Shown piece after piece: positions 4,711-8,187 of a stretch of 8,187 nucleotides of DNA. The first letter of the stretch is position 1. Every line of letters begins with the position of its first letter. Source of the stretch: CALZFJ01 sp051878575 (GTDB lineage Bacteria; Bacteroidota; Bacteroidia; Bacteroidales; Muribaculaceae); the NCBI GenBank assembly GCA_051878575.1, contig JBJEKJ010000069.1, forward strand, positions 1 through 8,187, given 5' to 3'. The notes below the pieces were generated by a model. The model ran no database searches. It had not been told where the DNA came from and saw only the letters and a program-made list of their open reading frames with translations. Both the position numbers and the translations under genes were made by a program.

Positions 4711-5604
4711 CTAATACATTGCCGAGATGATTTTTGTTCGCTCCGAGAGCGTTTTTTTTCCGGGGGTCAGCTTTAGCCACTCCCCACTGATGCCAATCAC
4801 AAAGCCGTGAGTGAAAATCTGCGTGTTAAGGTTGTGTGTCCAGCTTGTTTCTATCAGGTTGCGGTAGCCGATTCGGAGCACGCTTTTGCCGAAGTGCAAG
4901 TCGGCGGTGACAAGGTTCTCCATGTCGAAGCGGTTGCCCCACCACCCCACGTTCACTATGCCCTTGGTGTTGCCGAGATACAGCTCATAGAAGGCTTCGC
5001 CATAGTCGAGCGAGAAGAATGCCCCTATGGCGGGCAATGTGGCCTGGTAGCGAAGCGTCACAGGCAGACGCCACAGCCTAAGGCTGTAGGTGGCCATAGC
5101 CGATAGGTTGATGCTCCATCGTATTTTCGCCGATACCGGATTGTTGGAGTTGTAGGCATTGTAGATTACGCCGCCTCGCAGTTGCGTGCCGGCGCCGAGC
5201 AGAAGGGTGAGCTTTGGTGTCAGCACGTCGCGCCAACGGTGCATCATTCCCCATTTTCCATCAATCATCAGCGAGTGCATGGTGTGGTTGCCCGGTGCGT
5301 TCTGCACATTGGCATACTCTATTGCTGCCGCTCCCTGCATAATCCACCGCTCGGGATTGAACCCCATGGCGCGCAATCCCTCGTAGCTCAGCCGGGTGTT
5401 GATGCCGTGGTAGCGAATAGGCGTCAGGTAGGTGTCGAGAATCGACGCCGATCCCACCTCGGCGCTGAATGAGGATATCGTGGGGCGCTCTATGCGCACC
5501 TCGGCGCTGTCGCACATAGCGTGTGCCGGCTCTTGGGCTGTGGCGCCGCTCCATAAGAGTGTTAGCGCCGCCATTGTGCATAATATTCTATGCTTCGTAG
5601 TCAT
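4711..5604 (-). CDS. Exported DUF3316-like protein, probable outer-membrane beta-barrel
   Basis: The 297-residue product has a signal peptide (hydrophobic stretch about 8-20, cut likely after ATA at residue 23). The rest is rich in alternating hydrophobic/polar strands with many Trp, Tyr and Gly (for example VNVGWWGNRF and SLRLWRLPVTLRYQATL), which suggests an outer-membrane beta-barrel. The N-terminal SFSAEVGSASILDTYLTPIRYHG resembles what I remember of Bacteroidetes DUF3316, whose function is unknown. The start ATG at 5604 lies inside the end of parC, overlapping it by 17 bp (ATGACTACGAAGCATAG contains both the start and the parC stop). The next Met (residue 11) would remove the basic n-region of the signal peptide, so the overlapping start is preferred. 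Overlap suggests translational coupling to parC. The family assignment is from memory; export is well supported. Confidence 0.75.
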   Translation of the reverse strand: MTTKHRILCTMAALTLLWSGATAQEPAHAMCDSAEVRIERPTISSFSAEVGSASILDTYLTPIRYHGINTRLSYEGLRAMGFNPERWIMQGAAAIEYANVQNAPGNHTMHSLMIDGKWGMMHRWRDVLTPKLTLLLGAGTQLRGGVIYNAYNSNNPVSAKIRWSINLSAMATYSLRLWRLPVTLRYQATLPAIGAFFSLDYGEAFYELYLGNTKGIVNVGWWGNRFDMENLVTADLHFGKSVLRIGYRNLIETSWTHNLNTQIFTHGFVIGISGEWLKLTPGKKTLSERTKIISAMY

Positions 5605-8187
5605 CGTTTTCGTCGTTTTCAGTGTCGAAGAGCGTCTGTTGCCCCGTCAGCTCGTCGAAAATCTCCCGTTGGCTTTTCTCCGGCTCAGCCTCGGTAGCTG
5701 CCGTGAGGTCGGCTATGGGCGCCTCAGCATCTTCGGCTTCCTCCTCCACGATGCGCGGCTCAATCTCGGTGATTGTGTCGATATTGAAATTCGACACGCG
5801 TTTTCCCTTGGCCCTTAAGCTCTTGACGCCGATAAACTCGTCGGCGTCGATAATCAGATTCTCGCGGAAACCGTCGCCACCGCCGAATTTCACGTCAAAT
5901 CGCGGATATTTGTTGTCGGTGAGCAGCATGAGGCGTGAATTGGGATTGCCGCCTATGAAACTCTGCTTCTTTGCCGATGGCTCAAACTGGAAACGCTTGA
6001 TGTAGATGAACTTTTGGTCGGCGTCGTAGAGAATGGCCGTCCACGTCTTGTCCTTGATGAATTTCTCTATGCGCAGTATGTTGTCGTCGTAATGATTCTC
6101 GGTGTCGAATGTCGATGTGTAGAAGTCGCCGTTGTCGAGCACCACCAGCACCATGTCGTTGCCGAGGAATTCGCCGAGCGAGAATCCGCGGCGGTCGTAG
6201 TTCAGTCGAAGCACGTCGGGGTCGAACCACACTTCGCGTCCGCCGAGCGTCGATGTGCCGTGTTCCTTGAGCGTGATGCGGTGTATCTCATTCTTCGTGA
6301 CGAGATTGCCTCTCGACTGCTTGCCCTTGATGGCGAGCTGCGACAGGTCGACGTCGAATTGCAGCACTTTCAGGCGGAATTTCGGCTTCAGGGTGATTTT
6401 CAGCACCTCGGCCTCACCATTGGGATTGGCGGTGAACCATAGAATCTTTGAGCCGGGTTTTCCCTGTGTGACGTCATACTCCTTGTCGCGGGTGATTCCC
6501 GTCACGGCAAATCGCTTCATATACACGATTCCTCCCTTGCCGTCCTGATAGAGCACATTATATATGGTGCGCGAGTCGTTGCGCTTGAACACGTTCAGAT
6601 ACTGGATGTTCTTGCCGACATAAATTTTGTCGGCAACTCTTACCACCTTGTATTTTCCGTCTTTGTAGAATATTATCACGTCGTCGATGTCGGAGCAGTT
6701 GCACACAAACTCGTCCTTCTTCAACCCCATTCCGATGAATCCCTCCTCGCGGTTGATATATAGCTTCTCGTTGGCCTCGGCCACCTTCGACGCCACAATG
6801 TTGTCGAAATTGCGTATTATGGTGCGGCGCGGATAGTGGGCGCCGTATTTCTCCTTCAATCCCTCATACCAGGCTATTGTGAAGTCGACAAGGTGCGCCA
6901 GCTTGTAGTCGATGTCGGAAATTCGCTCGTTGAGGGTTGCGATATAGTTGTCGGCAATCTCGCTGTTGAACCTGATTATTCGCTTCATCTTTATCTCCAT
7001 GAGGCGCAGGATGTCGTCGCGCGTAATCTCACGATAGAACGATGGCTTGTAGGGTGCCAGTCGCAAGTCGATGTGAGCCACGGCCTCGTCGACGTTGCGG
7101 CTTTGCTCATACTCGCGGTCCTTATATATGCGCTCCTCAATGAAAATCTTCTCCAACGATGCGAAAAGCAGCGACTCCATGTCCTCGGCGCGCTTTATCT
7201 CAAGCTCACGGCGCAGCATCTCCTTGGTGTGGTCTACGCTGTGGCGGAGCACGTCGCTCACGCTCAGGAAGTGTGGCTTGTGGTCCTTGATGACGCAGCA
7301 ATTTGGCGAAATGCTCGTCTCACAGTCGGTGAAGGCATAAAGAGCGTCGATCATCTTGTCGCTCGACGTTCCGGCCTGTAGATACACGATAATCTCGGCC
7401 TTGCTCGATGTGTTGTCGTCGATTTTGCGAATTTTTATTTTTCCCTTTTCCTGAGCTTTCAGAATCGAGTCGATAAGCGTTCCGGTGTTTTTCCCGTAGG
7501 GTAGGTCGTTGATTACGAGTGTTTTGTTGTCGCGCTTTTCGATTTTGGCTCGCACGCGCACCTGTCCGCCGCGTTCGCCGTCGTTGTAGCGGCTCACGTC
7601 GATGTATCCTCCTGTGGCCTGGAAGTCGGGATACAGCTTGAACTCCTCGCTTCGCAGATATGCCACCGCCGCGTCGAGCAGCTCGTTGAAGTTATGTGGC
7701 AGAATCTTGCACGATAGTCCCACGGCAATACCCTCGGCGCCTTGAGCCAGCAGCAGCGGGAATTTCACCGGCAGCGTCACAGGCTCCTGCTTTCGTCCGT
7801 CGTATGACAATGTCCAGTCGGTGATTTTCGGGCTGTAGACCACGTCGAGAGCGAAATCCGACAGCCTCGCCTCGATGTAACGTCCGGCAGCCGCGCGGTC
7901 GCCGGTGAGCACGTTGCCCCAGTTGCCCTGCGTCTCCACGAGCATCTCCTTCTGGCCGAGCTGCACGATGGCGTCCTTTATCGACGCGTCGCCATGCGGG
8001 TGATACTGCATGGTGTTGCCCACGATGTTGGCCACCTTGTTGAACCGTCCATCGTCGAGTTCCTTCATCGAGTGCAGAATTCGGCGCTGCACGGGCTTCA
8101 GGCCATCCTCAATGTGAGGCACCGCGCGCTCTAAAATCACGTAGGAAGCATAGTCGAGAAACCAGTTCTGATACATTCCCGACAGTT
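5588..8187 (-). CDS. parC: DNA topoisomerase IV subunit A (ParC), 5' end beyond the window
   Basis: ParC pairs with ParE to unlink replicated chromosomes and relax supercoils. The frame is open to the right edge. The bases before the first visible Met (8176) read LSG, and LSGMYQNWFLDYASYVILERAVP is conserved in Bacteroides ParC, so the Met is internal and the gene is truncated by the window. Numbering from that Met, the family landmarks are: helix-turn-helix and quinolone-resistance region with HPHGDAS at 59-65; catalytic Tyr100 in AAAGRYIEAR; tower and coiled-coil segments to about 470; a C-terminal pinwheel from about 480 with a degenerate GyrA-box region (KGKQSRGN, 617-624); then an acidic tail from about 810 to 862. 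The degenerate box and the Bacteroides ParC-like sequence favour ParC over GyrA. The visible part is 866 codons plus stop. The downstream DUF3316 gene starts inside its final 17 bases. No parE is visible. Confidence 0.93.
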   Translation of the reverse strand, partial: LSGMYQNWFLDYASYVILERAVPHIEDGLKPVQRRILHSMKELDDGRFNKVANIVGNTMQYHPHGDASIKDAIVQLGQKEMLVETQGNWGNVLTGDRAAAGRYIEARLSDFALDVVYSPKITDWTLSYDGRKQEPVTLPVKFPLLLAQGAEGIAVGLSCKILPHNFNELLDAAVAYLRSEEFKLYPDFQATGGYIDVSRYNDGERGGQVRVRAKIEKRDNKTLVINDLPYGKNTGTLIDSILKAQEKGKIKIRKIDDNTSSKAEIIVYLQAGTSSDKMIDALYAFTDCETSISPNCCVIKDHKPHFLSVSDVLRHSVDHTKEMLRRELEIKRAEDMESLLFASLEKIFIEERIYKDREYEQSRNVDEAVAHIDLRLAPYKPSFYREITRDDILRLMEIKMKRIIRFNSEIADNYIATLNERISDIDYKLAHLVDFTIAWYEGLKEKYGAHYPRRTIIRNFDNIVASKVAEANEKLYINREEGFIGMGLKKDEFVCNCSDIDDVIIFYKDGKYKVVRVADKIYVGKNIQYLNVFKRNDSRTIYNVLYQDGKGGIVYMKRFAVTGITRDKEYDVTQGKPGSKILWFTANPNGEAEVLKITLKPKFRLKVLQFDVDLSQLAIKGKQSRGNLVTKNEIHRITLKEHGTSTLGGREVWFDPDVLRLNYDRRGFSLGEFLGNDMVLVVLDNGDFYTSTFDTENHYDDNILRIEKFIKDKTWTAILYDADQKFIYIKRFQFEPSAKKQSFIGGNPNSRLMLLTDNKYPRFDVKFGGGDGFRENLIIDADEFIGVKSLRAKGKRVSNFNIDTITEIEPRIVEEEAEDAEAPIADLTAATEAEPEKSQREIFDELTGQQTLFDTENDENDDYEA

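Noticed and set aside
5432..5818. Plus-strand frame (128 codons) across the parC / DUF3316 junction
   Set aside because: It opposes two supported genes, and its hydrophobic stretch is the mirror of acidic and signal-peptide codons.
6836..7381. Plus-strand frame (181 codons) opposite parC
   Set aside because: It is antisense to conserved ParC sequence and has no recognisable domain.
8174..8176. ATG at 8176 as the start of parC
   Set aside because: The frame continues upstream as LSG to the window edge, and LSGMYQNWF is conserved inside Bacteroides ParC, so this Met is internal.
1..8187. CRISPR array, insertion sequence or phage genes
   Set aside because: No regularly spaced repeats, transposase or integrase frames, or phage structural genes are visible on either strand.

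Overview
The window looks like chromosomal DNA of a Bacteroidales bacterium, probably a gut Muribaculaceae or Bacteroidaceae relative. The ParC sequence, the T9SS-plug (DUF5103) and DUF3316 proteins, the absence of Shine-Dalgarno sequences and several matches to the Bacteroidetes promoter (TTTG then TAnnTTTG) all point that way. The genus is a guess from remembered protein sequences.

Left part (1-1000): a visibly AT-richer stretch with the last 40 codons of an unidentified protein and a GNAT acetyltransferase. They overlap by ATGA, an arrangement typical of GNAT-type toxin-antitoxin pairs. A 10-bp inverted repeat follows. The accessory module sits on the 3' side of a tRNA-Arg(CCG) gene, the side used by tRNA-targeting integrative elements. 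No attachment-site duplication is visible.

Middle (1001-4112): tRNA-Arg(CCG) on the minus strand is divergent from ung (uracil-DNA glycosylase), and their predicted promoters interlock. After 30 nt, ung is followed by a secreted plug-type protein (DUF5103, type IX secretion plug family). This meets a CaCA-family Na+/Ca2+ antiporter tail to tail; the 10 bases between the two stop codons are a perfect palindrome.

Right part (4113-8187, minus strand): parC (topoisomerase IV subunit A, running off the right edge), then an exported DUF3316 protein whose start overlaps the end of parC by 17 bp, then a small exported Cys-rich protein with hexapeptide repeats, ending at a hairpin. These three may be one transcript, although a weak hairpin follows the DUF3316 gene.

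Most of the window is ordinary housekeeping DNA. The less familiar parts are the coupled gene pair at the left edge, the Cys-rich repeat protein, the interlocked tRNA/ung promoters and a clamp-binding-like peptide in the ParC tail. I see no clear new multi-gene system.
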